Shown here: positions 27,816-38,232 of the stretch, piece by piece
Position numbering within the stretch: position 1 is the first letter of the stretch
How the letters are laid out: every line of letters begins with the position of its first letter
The notes under the pieces: generated by a model
What the model saw: only the letters and a program-made list of their open reading frames with translations
Databases searched by the model: none
Told to the model about the DNA's origin: nothing
Position numbers and translations under genes: made by a program
DNA from: Celeribacter neptunius
GTDB lineage: Bacteria; Pseudomonadota; Alphaproteobacteria; Rhodobacterales; Rhodobacteraceae
DNA length: 64,000 nt
Direction of reading: 5' to 3'
NCBI RefSeq assembly: GCF_900113955.1
Contig: NZ_FORH01000001.1
Coordinates: 984,395 to 1,048,394, forward strand

Positions 27816-29045
27816 CTACCCGGCCAATTCGGCACGATTCAGCGCACAATGGCTCCAAAGTTCATCCAAAGCATGAACCAGCGCATCCATTTCCTTCGGC
27901 CCGTGCACCGGCGACGGGGTAAACCGCAGCCGTTCGGTGCCACGCGGCACGGTGGGGAAATTCACCGGCTGCACATAGATGCCGTATTGGTCGAGCATCA
28001 TGTCGGACATCAGCTTGGTGTGTTTCGGATCACCCACGATCAGCGGCACGATGTGAGAGCCGTTGTCGGTGATCGGCAGGCCGAGCCCCTTGAGGCGCAT
28101 CTTGAGGATTTTCGCCTGGGTCTGATGCTCTTCGCGCAGTTTCACCCCGCCCTCACCTTTCAGGAAGGCGATGGAGGCGGCGGCCCCGGCGGCAATTGCC
28201 GGCGGGATCGAGGTGGTGAAGATGAAGCCCGGCGCGTAAGAGCGCACGGCGTCACACATTTTCGCGCTCGCGGCGATATAGCCGCCGAACACGCCAAAGG
28301 CCTTGCCCAGCGTGCCGTTGATGATGTCGATGCGATCCATCAGGCCCTGCGCCTCGGCGACACCGGCGCCGCGCGGCCCGTACATGCCCACGGCATGGAC
28401 CTCGTCGATATAGGTGAGCGCATTGAATTCGTCAGCGAGATCAAGGATTTCCTTGATCGGTCCAAAGTCGCCATCCATCGAGTAGACCGACTCGAATGCG
28501 ATGAGTTTCGGGGTTTCCGGGTCCTCTGCGGCGAGAAGCTCGCGCAGATGCGCGACATCGTTGTGGCGGAAGATTCGCTTGGCCCCGCCGTTGCGGCGGA
28601 TGCCTTCGATCATCGAAGCGTGGTTCAGCTCGTCGGAATAGATGATCAGACCGGGAAAGAGCACCGGCAGGGTCGAGAGCGTCGCGTCATTGGCGATATA
28701 GGCCGAGGAGAAGACCAGCGCCGCCTCCTTGCCATGCAGATCGGCAAGCTCGGCCTCGAGACGTTTGTGATAGACGGTGGTGCCGGAAATGTTGCGGGTG
28801 CCGCCGGAACCGGCGCCGGTGGCGTCGACCGCTTCCTTCATGGCCTCGAGAACAACCGGGTTCTGGCCCATGCCGAGATAGTCGTTGCCGCACCAGACCG
28901 TCACCGGGTGCTCGGTGCCGTCGGGCTTGGTCCAGGTGGCGTGCGGGAACTGACCGCGTTTGCGCTCGATATCGATAAAGGTGCGATAGCGCCCCTCATC
29001 GTGCAGTCGTTGAAGTGCGTCCTCAAGCTTCGCCGTGTAGTCCAC
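27816..29045 (-). CDS. hemA: 5-aminolevulinate synthase (C4 pathway)
   Basis: PLP enzyme condensing glycine and succinyl-CoA to 5-aminolevulinate, the first committed step for heme and bacteriochlorophyll. Starting from GTG at 29045, the product has 409 residues, like Rhodobacter HemA (~407). Landmarks are [62 protein letters not shown] and the PLP lysine Lys248 in [13 protein letters not shown], the same position as in R. capsulatus. AAAGGAA lies 9 bp before the GTG; an in-frame ATG at 29126 would add an unconserved 27-residue tail. A possible FnrL-type site is upstream. Confidence 0.95.
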   Translation of the reverse strand: MDYTAKLEDALQRLHDEGRYRTFIDIERKRGQFPHATWTKPDGTEHPVTVWCGNDYLGMGQNPVVLEAMKEAVDATGAGSGGTRNISGTTVYHKRLEAELADLHGKEAALVFSSAYIANDATLSTLPVLFPGLIIYSDELNHASMIEGIRRNGGAKRIFRHNDVAHLRELLAAEDPETPKLIAFESVYSMDGDFGPIKEILDLADEFNALTYIDEVHAVGMYGPRGAGVAEAQGLMDRIDIINGTLGKAFGVFGGYIAASAKMCDAVRSYAPGFIFTTSIPPAIAAGAAASIAFLKGEGGVKLREEHQTQAKILKMRLKGLGLPITDNGSHIVPLIVGDPKHTKLMSDMMLDQYGIYVQPVNFPTVPRGTERLRFTPSPVHGPKEMDALVHALDELWSHCALNRAELAG

Positions 29046-29213
29046 CGTGTTGTTCCTTTCGCGCGTCTCAGGTCTGCCTCTTTTAACGGCATAAAACGAA
29101 AATTGCGACTCATATTCACGATTCACAAGATAATAACCGTCAGGAGACCTCTATAGGCTGCATTTTCCTTGAAATGCCCATGCCTTCTTATGCCGGATAG
29201 AAACCCTTTCAGA

Positions 29214-29227
29214 ATGATTTATGTCAA
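29214..29227. promoter_or_regulatory. Possible FNR/FnrL-type site
   Basis: ATGATTTATGTCAA matches TTGAT-N4-ATCAA at 8 of 10 defined positions. It is ~170 bp upstream of hemA and ~85 bp upstream of the divergent peptidase gene. FnrL control of hemA is known in Rhodobacter; for this site it is only an inference. Confidence 0.3.
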
Positions 29228-29309
29228 GCCACCCCGCTCCTCTGGACACCAGATGTGATCGGCGTAAGCTGCGACAAAACAACCCGAGCTACCCCAAAGG
29301 TTTCCGATA

Positions 29310-30707
29310 ATGAACACACGTCTCGCCCCGGTGCTTTCTCGCATCGACGCCGATCTCGATGCCTCTCTCGACCGTTTGATGACGCTTCTGCGTATTCCGT
29401 CGATCTCCACAGACCCGGCCAACAAGGCCGATTGCCTCAAGGCCGCTGAATGGCTGGTCGCAGATCTGAAATCCCTGGGCGCCGAGGCCGAGCTTTGCGA
29501 GACCCCGGGTCACCCGATGGTCTATGGCAAGATCGGCCCGAAACAGGACAGCGGCGCACCGCATCTCTTGTTCTACGGCCACTATGACGTGCAACCGGTT
29601 GATCCGCTTGACCTTTGGGACCACGACCCGTTTGCGCCCTTCATCGAGACCCGCGACACCGGCAAGGTGATCCGCGGTCGCGGTGCCTCGGATGACAAGG
29701 GCCAGCTGATGACCTTTGTCGAGGCCTGCCGCGCCTGGATCGCGGAACATGGTGAGATGCCCTGCACCATCACCTTCTTCTTCGAAGGCGAAGAGGAAAG
29801 CGGCTCGCCCTCGCTCATCCCCTTCATGGAGGCCAACAAGGACCGGCTCAAGGCCGATCTGGCGCTGATTTGCGACACCTCGATGGTGGCGCCGGGCGTG
29901 CCCTCGATCTGCAGCCAGCTGCGCGGCATGCTCAAGGATGAGTTCACGCTCACCGGCCCGACCATGGACCTGCATTCCGGCCATTACGGCGGCCCGGCGC
30001 TCAATCCGCTGCGCGAGATTTCCAACATCGTTGCCTCTTTCCACGACGAGAACGGCCGCGTGACCGTCAAGGATTTCTATGACGGTGTCGAAGAGGTGCC
30101 GGCGGAGATCCTAGAGCAATGGAAAGGCTGCGGCTTCGACGAAGAGGACTATCTCTCCGGCGTCGGCATGAGCGAATCCCATGGCGAGGCCGGCTACAGC
30201 ACGCTGGAACAGCAATGGGCCCGCCCGACGCTCGAAATCAACGGGCTTTGGGGCGGCTATCAGGGCCCGGGCACCAAAACGGTGATCCCCTCCGAGGCGC
30301 ATTGCAAGATCACCTGTCGCCTTGTGGGCACACAGGACCCGGATGCGATCCGCGAGAACCTGCGCGCCCATGTCGAATCCCGACTGCCAAAAGATGCGAA
30401 AGTGACCTGGAATCAGGATCTCGACGGCTCCCCGGCGGCGGTGATGAACACCGCGCGGCCCGAGTTCGAAGCAGCGCGTCAGGCGCTTTCCAATGAATGG
30501 GACCGCGAGGCGGTGTTTGCCGGCATGGGCGGTTCGATCCCGATCGCCGGGTTCTTCACCACCATTCTGGGACTCGACTCGATGCTGGTGGGCTATGCCG
30601 ATGACGACGACCGCATTCACAGCCCGAATGAGAAATACGGGCTGAAGAATTTCCACAAGGGCATCCGCTCCTGGGCGCGCATTCTCGACGCCGTGTCGAA
30701 AGCCTGA
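29310..30707 (+). CDS. M20 family dipeptidase
   Basis: 465-residue zinc peptidase of the M20/ArgE-DapE group, cytoplasmic (no signal peptide). Metal ligands and catalytic residues are visible in FYGHYDVQPVDP (His-x-Asp), RGASDDKGQ (bridging Asp) and FFEGEEESGSPS (general-base Glu-Glu). A lid/dimer domain is inserted at ~200-360. GGSIPIAGFFTTILG and the terminal IHSPNEKY with a ligand His complete the site. These enzymes split dipeptides or Xaa-His peptides. AAAGG lies upstream of the ATG. It is divergent from hemA. Confidence 0.92.
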   Translation: MNTRLAPVLSRIDADLDASLDRLMTLLRIPSISTDPANKADCLKAAEWLVADLKSLGAEAELCETPGHPMVYGKIGPKQDSGAPHLLFYGHYDVQPVDPLDLWDHDPFAPFIETRDTGKVIRGRGASDDKGQLMTFVEACRAWIAEHGEMPCTITFFFEGEEESGSPSLIPFMEANKDRLKADLALICDTSMVAPGVPSICSQLRGMLKDEFTLTGPTMDLHSGHYGGPALNPLREISNIVASFHDENGRVTVKDFYDGVEEVPAEILEQWKGCGFDEEDYLSGVGMSESHGEAGYSTLEQQWARPTLEINGLWGGYQGPGTKTVIPSEAHCKITCRLVGTQDPDAIRENLRAHVESRLPKDAKVTWNQDLDGSPAAVMNTARPEFEAARQALSNEWDREAVFAGMGGSIPIAGFFTTILGLDSMLVGYADDDDRIHSPNEKYGLKNFHKGIRSWARILDAVSKA

Positions 30708-30750
30708 GGACGCGGGGGACCTACGGCCCCTGCCCTCTGACAGATGAAAA

Positions 30751-30780
30751 GCCCCGCCGGAACGCTCCGGCGGGGCTTCT
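30751..30780 (+). terminator. Bidirectional rho-independent terminator
   Basis: GCCCCGCCGGA-ACGC-TCCGGCGGGGC forms an 11-bp stem followed by TTCTTGTT; AAAA precedes it, so it can also end phoD on the minus strand. It lies between convergent peptidase and phoD genes. Confidence 0.87.
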
Positions 30781-30798
30781 TGTTCATAGCGCCTTTGC

Positions 30799-32334
30799 TC
30801 AGGCGAAGACCGGTTCCAGATCCGTCGACCAGAGCACGGTGTCGGCGGCATCGAGAAGCGAGACGGTCATCACCTGATCGGCGGCATTGATGTCGACCTT
30901 GCCGAAGAACTGATAGCCATCCGACGGCGGCAGGTTGACCTCGCCTTCCGGCGGCGCCTTGGCAAATTCGACCTTCGGGCCGAAGGTGTTGTCATACTCG
31001 TTCGGACCAAAGGTGCCGGCGTGCAGCGGGCCAGAGACGAATTCCCAGAACGGATCGAAATCCTGGAACTCGGCGCGATCCGGGCTGTAGTGATGCGCGG
31101 CGGTGTAATGCACATCGGCAGTGAGCCAGACGGTGTTGCGGATCTTGGCGTGTTTGATGAAGGACAGCACCTCGGCAATGTCGAACTCGCGGCCCAGCAC
31201 CGGACCGTCGCCATTGGCCATGTTCTCATAGGCTTCCTTGCCGTCGCGCACGATCATGCCGATCGGCATATCGGCGGCGATGACTTTCCAGGTGGCTTTC
31301 GAAGCCGCCAGCTCGGCCTTGAGCCAGGCGAGCTGTTCGGCACCTAGGAAATTGCGCGGATCGGGCTGACGGTTGCCGTCATTGTCGTCGCGATAGGTGC
31401 GCATATCGAGGAAAAACACGTCGAGCATCGGGCCGTAGGCGACTTTGCGATAGACGCGTTTCGGCTCGGCGGCATTGACCCGGATCGGGTACATTTCAAA
31501 GAAGGCCTGCGCCGAACGGGCAAAGAGTTTCTGTGCCGATTTTTCCGTGTAGCGATCGTCGCTCGAGAAGACTTCATTCGGGTACCAGTTGTTGGTGACC
31601 TCGTGGTCGTCCCACTGATAGAGCACCGGCACGTCGGCGTTGAAGGCGCGGACATTCTTGTCGAGCATGTTGTAGAGATGCTGACCACGGAATTCCGTGA
31701 GCGTCTCGGCGACCTTGGATTTCTCTTCGACCAGCACGTTCTTCCACATCGTGCCGTCTTTCAGCTCGACCTCGGCCTTGAGCGGGCCATCGGCATAGAC
31801 CGTGTCGCCTGAGTGGATCATGAAATCCGGACGGTGTTTGAGCATGGTCGCATAGGTGGTCATGCCGCCGCGGGACTCGTCGATGCCCCAGCCCTGACCG
31901 GCGGTGTCGCCCGACCAGACAAAGGAGATGTCGCGCATCGCGCCGGGCGCGGTGCGGAAATGCCCCACCGTCGGCTCGGACAAGCTGTTCACATCCGACA
32001 GATCGGCCATGGTCACGCGGTAGAAGATGTCCTGATCCGACGGCAGGCCTTCGAGCAGCATCTTGCCGGTGAAATCCGAGGTGTCGCCGATGGCGAGCGG
32101 CTGTACCCGGTTCACATGGGTGAAATTCTCGGTGGTGGACCATTCCACCATCATCTGCGCTTCGCGATCGGCGCGGGCCCAGATCATCGCGCCATCATGG
32201 GCGACATCGCCGGATTGCACCCCATGGGTGATCAGCGGACGGGTTGCGGCGCGGGACAGAGCGGGCATGGCGAGGGAGCCGGCAAGGGCGGCGCCCCCGG
32301 CGAGCGCCTGACGGCGCGTAAGACGGATGGACAT
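30799..32334 (-). CDS. phoD: Alkaline phosphatase D (PhoD), Tat-exported
   Basis: 511-residue PhoD-type phosphodiesterase/alkaline phosphatase that releases phosphate from esters outside the cell. The N-terminus has a Tat-type signal, RLTRRQALAGG followed by a hydrophobic stretch ending SRAA. The N-terminal Fn3-like domain (ITHGVQSGDVAHDGAMIWAR) precedes the metallophosphatase domain, with ligands in FVWSGDTAGQG, MIHSGDTVYADGPL, YQWDDHEVTNNW and LTADVHYTAAHH. These enzymes use Fe and Ca. The ATG at 32334 places the Tat motif correctly. Its start lies 250 bp past the stop of the next upstream small gene; no Pho box was recognised. Confidence 0.93.
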   Translation of the reverse strand: MSIRLTRRQALAGGAALAGSLAMPALSRAATRPLITHGVQSGDVAHDGAMIWARADREAQMMVEWSTTENFTHVNRVQPLAIGDTSDFTGKMLLEGLPSDQDIFYRVTMADLSDVNSLSEPTVGHFRTAPGAMRDISFVWSGDTAGQGWGIDESRGGMTTYATMLKHRPDFMIHSGDTVYADGPLKAEVELKDGTMWKNVLVEEKSKVAETLTEFRGQHLYNMLDKNVRAFNADVPVLYQWDDHEVTNNWYPNEVFSSDDRYTEKSAQKLFARSAQAFFEMYPIRVNAAEPKRVYRKVAYGPMLDVFFLDMRTYRDDNDGNRQPDPRNFLGAEQLAWLKAELAASKATWKVIAADMPIGMIVRDGKEAYENMANGDGPVLGREFDIAEVLSFIKHAKIRNTVWLTADVHYTAAHHYSPDRAEFQDFDPFWEFVSGPLHAGTFGPNEYDNTFGPKVEFAKAPPEGEVNLPPSDGYQFFGKVDINAADQVMTVSLLDAADTVLWSTDLEPVFA

Positions 32335-32583
32335 GAGGGTCTCCGAGATAGCTATGTGCGTTGAATAGTTGCGTTCGATGGACGCCGGGACATCCCGACA
32401 GCGCACAGTCTCGCCCGGCTCTGTGTCAGTTATTTTTCCGAAAGATAAAATTTCGCACACAGTTTCATGACGAAATCCTTCGTGGCGCCCCGGTCGCAGC
32501 CCATCTCTGTTCAGGATGTCCGCCTAGGATGTCTGCTCAGGATATCCCTCTGGCCGCCACAAAGAGGCACGGGATCGCCGGCC

Positions 32584-32808
32584 TCACTCTTCAGAGCTCC
32601 CTGCACCCCGCAGGAGCTTGAGCGCCAGAAGCATCCAGGGCGCACCATGGAAGACCAGATCGAAAATATCGATCGGGCGGGACAGGGTGCCGTCGGCCAG
32701 CATCTTGAGCTTTTCCCAGATGTGCGGTTCCGGCATGAAGGGCGCCAGGCCGAGCGTCAAGGCCGCCAGCAGGAAGGTCGACAGGGGAAGCGAATCAATA
32801 AATTTCAT
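32584..32808 (-). CDS. Small membrane protein (often labelled RND transporter)
   Basis: 74 residues with two hydrophobic segments (~8-24, LSTFLLAALTLGLAPFM, and ~50-68, LVFHGAPWMLLALKLLR) and a conserved-looking middle EPHIWEKLKMLADGTLSRPI. Similar short proteins are widespread in Rhodobacterales and sometimes carry the name RND transporter, for which there is no sequence reason: it is far too short. Function unknown. It lies between phoD and cheD on the same strand. Confidence 0.65.
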   Translation of the reverse strand: MKFIDSLPLSTFLLAALTLGLAPFMPEPHIWEKLKMLADGTLSRPIDIFDLVFHGAPWMLLALKLLRGAGSSEE

Positions 32809-32868
32809 TGCGCATACCTGACCGGTTTCCGGTCCCGCACCAAGGGACGATATGCCGCAGATCCGCCA

Positions 32869-32904
32869 GACCTTTCATCAGGCCTTTCACGGGACCTTTC
32901 ACAG
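32869..32904. repeat. 12-bp tandem repeat, three units
   Basis: GACCTTTCATCA, GGCCTTTCACGG and GACCTTTCACAG stand head to tail in the gap between cheD and the small membrane protein. Period 12 recurs at 471-494 and 43058-43105 with different sequences. Confidence 0.65.
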
Positions 32905-32988
32905 GCGCGCGACCTGGCCGCGAGGCCCGGTGCGACCAATGCCGCAACACAGGGCTGCACATCCCGGAGATCACAGCAAAAACAGAGA

Positions 32989-33522
32989 TCAGAACAACTC
33001 CAGATCGTGGCTCTTTTCCGGCGCCGGGACGGTTTCCACGATATGTGAATCCTCGACCAGTTTCTGTCGCGCCTTGCCAAGGGCCGGCACGAACTCGACC
33101 CGGCGCGCCTGTGTTCCGCCAAGGCTCTGACCGTCGCAGGGGATGCCTTCGCGTTCGAGATAGGACAGCACGAAAAGCCCGTTCTGATTGCCGGCGTTGG
33201 TCAGGCCCTTGTACATTTCAGCCCCGCCAAAGACCTTGGCGCGGAGCCGCTCGCGCACCGCGCCCGCGCGAATGAGCGCATTGATCAGAAGCTCCATGGC
33301 ATTGGCACCAAAGGAACTCACATCGGCGCGCGAGGGCGGCCCTTTCGGCAGGAGGAAATGATTCATCCCCCCGAGTTTCGCCACCGGATCCCAAAGACAG
33401 GTCGCCACACAGGAGCCGAGAATGGTCGAGATCACCGCCCCCTCCTCTGAGGAGATCGCATATTCTCCCTGGGCGATATAGGTCTTGGCCCCGTGGGTCT
33501 GCTTTTCCGAAATGGTTGTCAT
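32989..33522 (-). CDS. cheD: Chemoreceptor glutamine deamidase CheD
   Basis: 177-residue protein that deamidates glutamines on chemoreceptor signalling helices and tunes adaptation. The catalytic pair is seen as STILGSCVATCLWDP (Cys38) and GGMNHFLLP (His55), and FGANAMELLINALIRAGA and RVFGGAEM-like KVFGGAEMYKGL are conserved. The start codon overlaps the cheB stop by 4 bp (ATGA). It is the last gene of receptor-cheB-cheD. The 180 bp downstream contains a 12-bp tandem repeat. Confidence 0.93.
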   Translation of the reverse strand: MTTISEKQTHGAKTYIAQGEYAISSEEGAVISTILGSCVATCLWDPVAKLGGMNHFLLPKGPPSRADVSSFGANAMELLINALIRAGAVRERLRAKVFGGAEMYKGLTNAGNQNGLFVLSYLEREGIPCDGQSLGGTQARRVEFVPALGKARQKLVEDSHIVETVPAPEKSHDLELF

Positions 33523-34553
33523 AGCGCCCTCACTTTTGCGGGAACCTCGCAGAGGCGGAGCATTTCCTCTCCGAACTGATCCAGATCGGCCCATTCCTCG
33601 ACACCGCCCAGCTCGGCGGCGACACGCGGCATGCCAAAGACAACACAGGTCTCTTTGCTCTGTCCCAGGGTGCGGGCCCCGGCGGCACGCAGTTCGCGCA
33701 TCGCAGCGGCACCGTCGCGCCCCATGCCGGTCAGGATGCCCGCCGCCACCCGGGGCGCCACCTCCACCGCGGAGGAAAACATCGAGTCGACCGAGGGACG
33801 ATGCCCGGAGACCAACGGGCCTTTGTGCAGCTTCACCCGCAGATCGATCGTCCCCTCGAGATTGAGATGATAGTCCCCGCCCGGCGCGATCATCACCTGC
33901 CCGGCTTTCAGCGTCGCGCCATCGCGGGCGAGCGTCACATGCGGTCGCACCAGCTGGTCGAGTCGCGAGGCGAAACTCATCAGAAAGGGCGCCGGCATGT
34001 GCTGGGTGATCAGTGTCGGTGGGCAATCCGCCGGGAAGACCTGCAGCACCCGCTCGATCGCGTCCACCGCCCCGGTGGAGCCCCCCAAAAGACAAATGCG
34101 ATGGAACCGGCGATTGGTGACGGGGGCCGCGCGTTTCAGCTTCGGGCGGGGGCCGTTGATCCGCGCATGGGCGGCCACATAAACAGTCTCGGCCAGTTTC
34201 GAGAAATTGTCGGCGCCATCGCCACGGGTGGGTTTCTCAACGCAATCCACCGCCCCCAGAGACATCGCCTCGACCGCGACATCGCTGCCTTTGCGGGTCA
34301 GGGTCGAGACCATGACCACCGGCATCGGACGGTGGCGCATCAACCGATCGAGAAATTCCAGGCCGCTCATGTTCGGCATCTCGACATCCAACGTCATGAC
34401 ATCGGGGCGATGCTCGTTCACCGCATCGCGCGCCTCGCGTGCCGTGCCGGCCTCGGCCACCACTTTCAACCGGGTATCGGTTTCCAAAATGGAACGGATG
34501 AGGCGCCGCATCGTGGCGGAATCATCAACGATCAAAACTCGAATCGGTTTCAA
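33519..34553 (-). CDS. cheB: Chemotaxis response regulator methylesterase/deamidase CheB
   Basis: Removes methyl groups from receptor glutamates when phosphorylated. 344 residues: receiver domain 1-~125 with acidic pocket VDDS (Asp10-Asp11), phospho-site Asp56 in LDVEMPNMSG, Thr/Ser and Lys in VSTLTRKG and CVEKPTRG; linker; then the methylesterase domain with Ser159 in LLGGSTGAVDAI, His185 in ITQHMPAPF and Asp280 in GMGRDGAAAM. The start appears to be TTG at 34553, well placed after AAAGGGAG, giving MKPIRVLIVDDS; no in-frame ATG is closer. No CheR, CheA or CheY is in the window. Confidence 0.94.
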   Translation of the reverse strand: MKPIRVLIVDDSATMRRLIRSILETDTRLKVVAEAGTAREARDAVNEHRPDVMTLDVEMPNMSGLEFLDRLMRHRPMPVVMVSTLTRKGSDVAVEAMSLGAVDCVEKPTRGDGADNFSKLAETVYVAAHARINGPRPKLKRAAPVTNRRFHRICLLGGSTGAVDAIERVLQVFPADCPPTLITQHMPAPFLMSFASRLDQLVRPHVTLARDGATLKAGQVMIAPGGDYHLNLEGTIDLRVKLHKGPLVSGHRPSVDSMFSSAVEVAPRVAAGILTGMGRDGAAAMRELRAAGARTLGQSKETCVVFGMPRVAAELGGVEEWADLDQFGEEMLRLCEVPAKVRAL

Positions 34554-34624
34554 ACCAATCTCCCTTTACTTCATGAGACACAGAGACATCGCGAGGGGCG
34601 GACGAGCGCCCCTCCGCTCTGTTC

Positions 34625-37600
34625 TCAAAAATCTTCCCAGTCATCTTCGGCGGCCGGCGGCGCGGAAACCATGGGCGCATTGACCACCTGTTTGACCGGT
34701 TCGCGTTCGGCCACGGGAACCGAAGGCGCCGGAGCGTTGGAAGCTTTCGGGGCCGACATTTTCTTGACCTCGACCTTCACCGGGGCCTGTGTCGGAACCG
34801 TGCCCGTCACCGCGCCGATGGAGAATTTCGACGTTGTCGCATTCAGGTTTTCGGCCTCACGGGTCAGCGAATGGCTGGCCGCCGTGGTTTCCTCGAACAT
34901 GGCGGCGTTCTGTTGCGTCACCTGATCGAGCTGGTTGACCGCAGCGTTGATCTCGGCCAGGCCGGAAGACTGTTCGCGCGCGGACACGGCGATCTCGGAG
35001 ACATTGGCGGAGATTTCCGTGACCGAGGCGACGATGCCGCGCAGCGCGTCGCCGGTCTCGCCGACAAGCCCCACACCGCGTTTCACCAGCGTGCCGGATT
35101 TGGAAATCAGCTCGTTGATCTCGCGCGCCGCTTCCGAGGAGCGTTGCGCCAATGCGCGCACTTCGGAGGCCACCACGGCAAAGCCGCGTCCCGCCTCGCC
35201 GGCCCGTGCCGCCTCGACACCTGCGTTCAGCGCCAGGAGGTTGGTCTGGAAGGCAATATCGTCGATCACCGAGGTGATTTTCGAAATCTGGGTCGAGGAG
35301 GTCTCGATCTGGCCCATCGCCTCAACCGCTTCCTGAACCACCATACCGGAGGCTTCGGCATTGGCCTTGGCCGTGTCGACCATGTCGGAGGCCTGTTTCG
35401 CCCCTTCGGCAGCCGAACGCACCGAGGTGGTCAGCTCGTCGAGCGCGGTTGCCGTCTCTTCCAGCGTTGCCGCCTGTTTCTCGGTCCGGCGCGACAGATC
35501 ATCGGCGGCATTCGAGATCTCGGAGGCCTCGCCACGGATCATGTCGGCATTCTCGACCACGTTGCGCATGGCATTGAGCAGATTGCCGATCGCGTCGTTG
35601 AAATCCGCCCGCAAGGTCTCGTATTCGGCGGCAAATTTCTCGTCGATCCGCGAGGTCAGATCGCCATCGGCCAGACGTTTGAGACCGACACGAAGACCGT
35701 CGACCACGCGGTTCTGTTCCGCGACCATGCGCTCGCGCTCGGCCTCGGCGATCACCAGAGCCGCCTGGCTTTCGGTGATGTCGGAGCCGATCACGATGAT
35801 CCGGAACGGCCGCCCGGAGCTGTCTTTCACCGCATTGAACGTGCCGTCCAGAACCGAGGTGTTGCCTTCGGTGTCGAGCAGTTTGAAACGGCCATGCACG
35901 CTTTCGCCATTGAGCAGACGATCCCAGACCGCCCCGTTTTCTTTCGCCAGCGTCGGGTCGAAAGAGAACAGCTCATCGTAATGCTTGTCGATCAGGCTCT
36001 CAGACTCGACCCCGAGCATATGGGCAAAATTCGCGTTGGCGCGCATCATCTTGCCGTCGACGCTGAATTCGGCCTTGGCCTGGTTGGCATCCAGCGCCTC
36101 GATCACCGCCTGGTTGGTGCGGATATCGGTCACGTCTTTCCATTCCATCACACAGCCGATCATCTCGCCGTCGTGATCGATCACGGAATTCACATCGAGG
36201 GCGAAATGCACGTCACCGACTTTCATATCCGTCGAGAACGGCATCTTGGCGGGATCCGACAGGATCGTGCGGATCCGACCGGGCTCCTTGTGGAAGATGT
36301 CGATATTCTTGCCGACGATCTCGTCTGCATTGAAATCGTGGAACATCTGGCGGAAGGTGTCTTCGTGCAGCTTCATCAGGTCGCGCACCGCCGCGTTCAT
36401 ATAGGTGATCTCGAAATCCCGATTGATCATCATCAGCGAGGCCGAGGAGCCTTCGAACGCCGACCCCTTGAACAGGCCGTCGCTGGTGGCCTGTTCGGCG
36501 CGGCCGAGCGCATGGCGGAAATCGTCGAGCGCCGTGGCGATCTGACCGATCTCGTCGCCCCGTTCGATACCGGGAACCTCGACGCTGTAATCGCCCTCGG
36601 ACACGGTGCGCATCGCGGCTTCGACACGGGTCAGCGGTTTGGAAATCGCGCGGGCGATGAAATAGGCCAGAACGGCCACGATCAGGGTCATCACCGCGCC
36701 CTGGATGGCGATGGTCTTCGCCAGTTGCGTGGCGGGTTCGAGGATCTCGTCGATCGTCTGTTCGACCACGAGCCCCCATTTCACACCATGCGTGCGCACC
36801 GGCACATAGGCTGCCATCTGCTCATGATCGTGGCCGGTCTCGGCGTTGACGTCCATCTCGCGCATCACCCCGGATTCCCCGGCGATGACATTGTGAGAAG
36901 AGGCCTCATCCATCGCGGTGTGGAGAATATCATCGCCATTGCCGTGGATGGTGTTGGAGCGCAGCAACATGTCCTCGCCCACGATATAGGCATCGCCGGT
37001 CCGGCCGAGCCCGGTCGAACGGGTGGTGATCATGTCGACCCGTTCCGTCGGAAGCTGAATGGCGATCACACCGCGGGTCTCGCCGCGGCGATCCAGAACC
37101 GGCGCAGCCAGGAAGGCGGCCGGCGCGCCATTGGACGGTGCGTAATGGGTGAAATCGGCGAAGAAGCTGCGGGGCGCGGTCGCGGCGAGGGCAGAGCGCA
37201 CCACCGCACCGAGATTGCTGTCGGCATATTCACCATCGACAAAGTTGGTCGCGTAATCCTGTTCCTTGGCCATGGTATAGAGCAGGTCGCCCGTGCTCGA
37301 GAACAGGAAGACGTCGTAATAGCCTTTGTCCTTGGCGAGCTTGCGGAAATAGTCGTGGTAGAGCTTGTGAACCTGGCTGTAGGCCGATCCGTCGGCGGCA
37401 TATTCGAGCTCGTCTTTCCGACCAAGTTCATTCGGGTTCTTGTCGATGTACCAGGATTTGAGATAGCCGCTGCGATCCCCCTCGAGCGCCAGCCAGGATT
37501 CTTCGAACCCGCGCACTGCCGAAAGCACGGCCGGGTTGTCCGCCTGGCTGAGCAGATCGACGTCGAGACCGTCGAGCCAGCTCTGAAGCTCCAGAGATTT

Positions 37601-37762
37601 CGCCTCGGCCACGGTGAGAAGCGCCTCTTGCGACTCGGCCAAGAGCGCTTTCGACGCGTTGCGGTAGGACACGACATTCGAGATCGCGATGGTCAAGACT
37701 GTCAGAGCGATCATGATCGCGGGCAATTTCTGGGCCAACTTGATCCGACTAAAAACCTTCAT
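34625..37762 (-). CDS. Methyl-accepting chemotaxis protein, Cache-HAMP-PAS-PAS-MA
   Basis: 1045-residue receptor. A membrane helix lies at ~13-33; a large periplasmic dCache-type sensor follows to ~325 ([40 protein letters not shown]); a second membrane helix and HAMP come next ([20 protein letters not shown]). Two PAS domains and a second HAMP-like stretch precede the signalling helix, with the hairpin [20 protein letters not shown]. The C-terminus ends AAEDDWEDF, a WxxF-type tether resembling the NWETF peptide that docks CheR/CheB. AGGAGA precedes the ATG at 37762. cheB follows 71 bp downstream. The ligand is unknown; internal PAS domains suggest redox or energy sensing too. Confidence 0.93.
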   Translation of the reverse strand: MKVFSRIKLAQKLPAIMIALTVLTIAISNVVSYRNASKALLAESQEALLTVAEAKSLELQSWLDGLDVDLLSQADNPAVLSAVRGFEESWLALEGDRSGYLKSWYIDKNPNELGRKDELEYAADGSAYSQVHKLYHDYFRKLAKDKGYYDVFLFSSTGDLLYTMAKEQDYATNFVDGEYADSNLGAVVRSALAATAPRSFFADFTHYAPSNGAPAAFLAAPVLDRRGETRGVIAIQLPTERVDMITTRSTGLGRTGDAYIVGEDMLLRSNTIHGNGDDILHTAMDEASSHNVIAGESGVMREMDVNAETGHDHEQMAAYVPVRTHGVKWGLVVEQTIDEILEPATQLAKTIAIQGAVMTLIVAVLAYFIARAISKPLTRVEAAMRTVSEGDYSVEVPGIERGDEIGQIATALDDFRHALGRAEQATSDGLFKGSAFEGSSASLMMINRDFEITYMNAAVRDLMKLHEDTFRQMFHDFNADEIVGKNIDIFHKEPGRIRTILSDPAKMPFSTDMKVGDVHFALDVNSVIDHDGEMIGCVMEWKDVTDIRTNQAVIEALDANQAKAEFSVDGKMMRANANFAHMLGVESESLIDKHYDELFSFDPTLAKENGAVWDRLLNGESVHGRFKLLDTEGNTSVLDGTFNAVKDSSGRPFRIIVIGSDITESQAALVIAEAERERMVAEQNRVVDGLRVGLKRLADGDLTSRIDEKFAAEYETLRADFNDAIGNLLNAMRNVVENADMIRGEASEISNAADDLSRRTEKQAATLEETATALDELTTSVRSAAEGAKQASDMVDTAKANAEASGMVVQEAVEAMGQIETSSTQISKITSVIDDIAFQTNLLALNAGVEAARAGEAGRGFAVVASEVRALAQRSSEAAREINELISKSGTLVKRGVGLVGETGDALRGIVASVTEISANVSEIAVSAREQSSGLAEINAAVNQLDQVTQQNAAMFEETTAASHSLTREAENLNATTSKFSIGAVTGTVPTQAPVKVEVKKMSAPKASNAPAPSVPVAEREPVKQVVNAPMVSAPPAAEDDWEDF

Positions 37763-38232
37763 TTCTGTTCTCCTGGCCTCATAACTCACATCTTCGGGTG
37801 GCAGATGCGTGGGACAAATATTGATCAACAGGCGGGCACAGAGGCCCTCGTCCCAATGATCCATGCAGAGAAGGAATGAAGATTCGTTTAAGTCGCCTGT
37901 ATTTTGCCCGCGCGTTCCGCGGGATTCTGGCCCCATTCTCGCCGCGAAAGGGTCGGCAGAGGACCGGCGCAGCGCGCGATATCGAGCCGCCGAGGCCAAA
38001 AGCAATCCGCCGGAAACCATTGCCCCTGTCCAAAAAGCCAGTTTGACACAGCTTTTGCCCGCAAAGGGAGAGCAGAATGTTGCCCTTTCAACCTAGAAGT
38101 CACTTTGCAAAGCGTAAGCCACGATGTTAATTAGTTATTTAGGAATTGCCTTCCGACAGACGATTTGGCCCGCACCGACCCTCTTTTGGGAACATCGACG
38201 TCCCTCACCCTTCCTCCAGGCGGAAAAAAACT
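37763..38232. other. Divergent control region between receptor and GGDEF-EAL genes
   Basis: 470 bp without a convincing gene. A short GC hairpin CCCGCG/CGCGGG lies near 37908-37925. A TTGACA at 38043-38048 lacks a clear partner -10. AT-rich sequence (GTTAATTAGTTATTTAGG) is seen near 38125-38143. Confidence 0.5.

Noticed and set aside
32584-32808. RND transporter
   Set aside because: The label is used for this family in databases, but 74 residues with two helices cannot be an RND pump.
32989-34095. Long frame extending cheD upstream across cheB
   Set aside because: The true cheD start is the ATG overlapping the cheB stop; the upstream part is cheB read in another frame.
34871-37879. 1002-codon open frame opposite the chemoreceptor gene
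   Set aside because: Shadow of the receptor; no ribosome site or recognisable domain, His/Arg-rich.
38043-38071. Promoter for the GGDEF-EAL gene at TTGACA
   Set aside because: No reasonable -10 lies 16-18 bp downstream.
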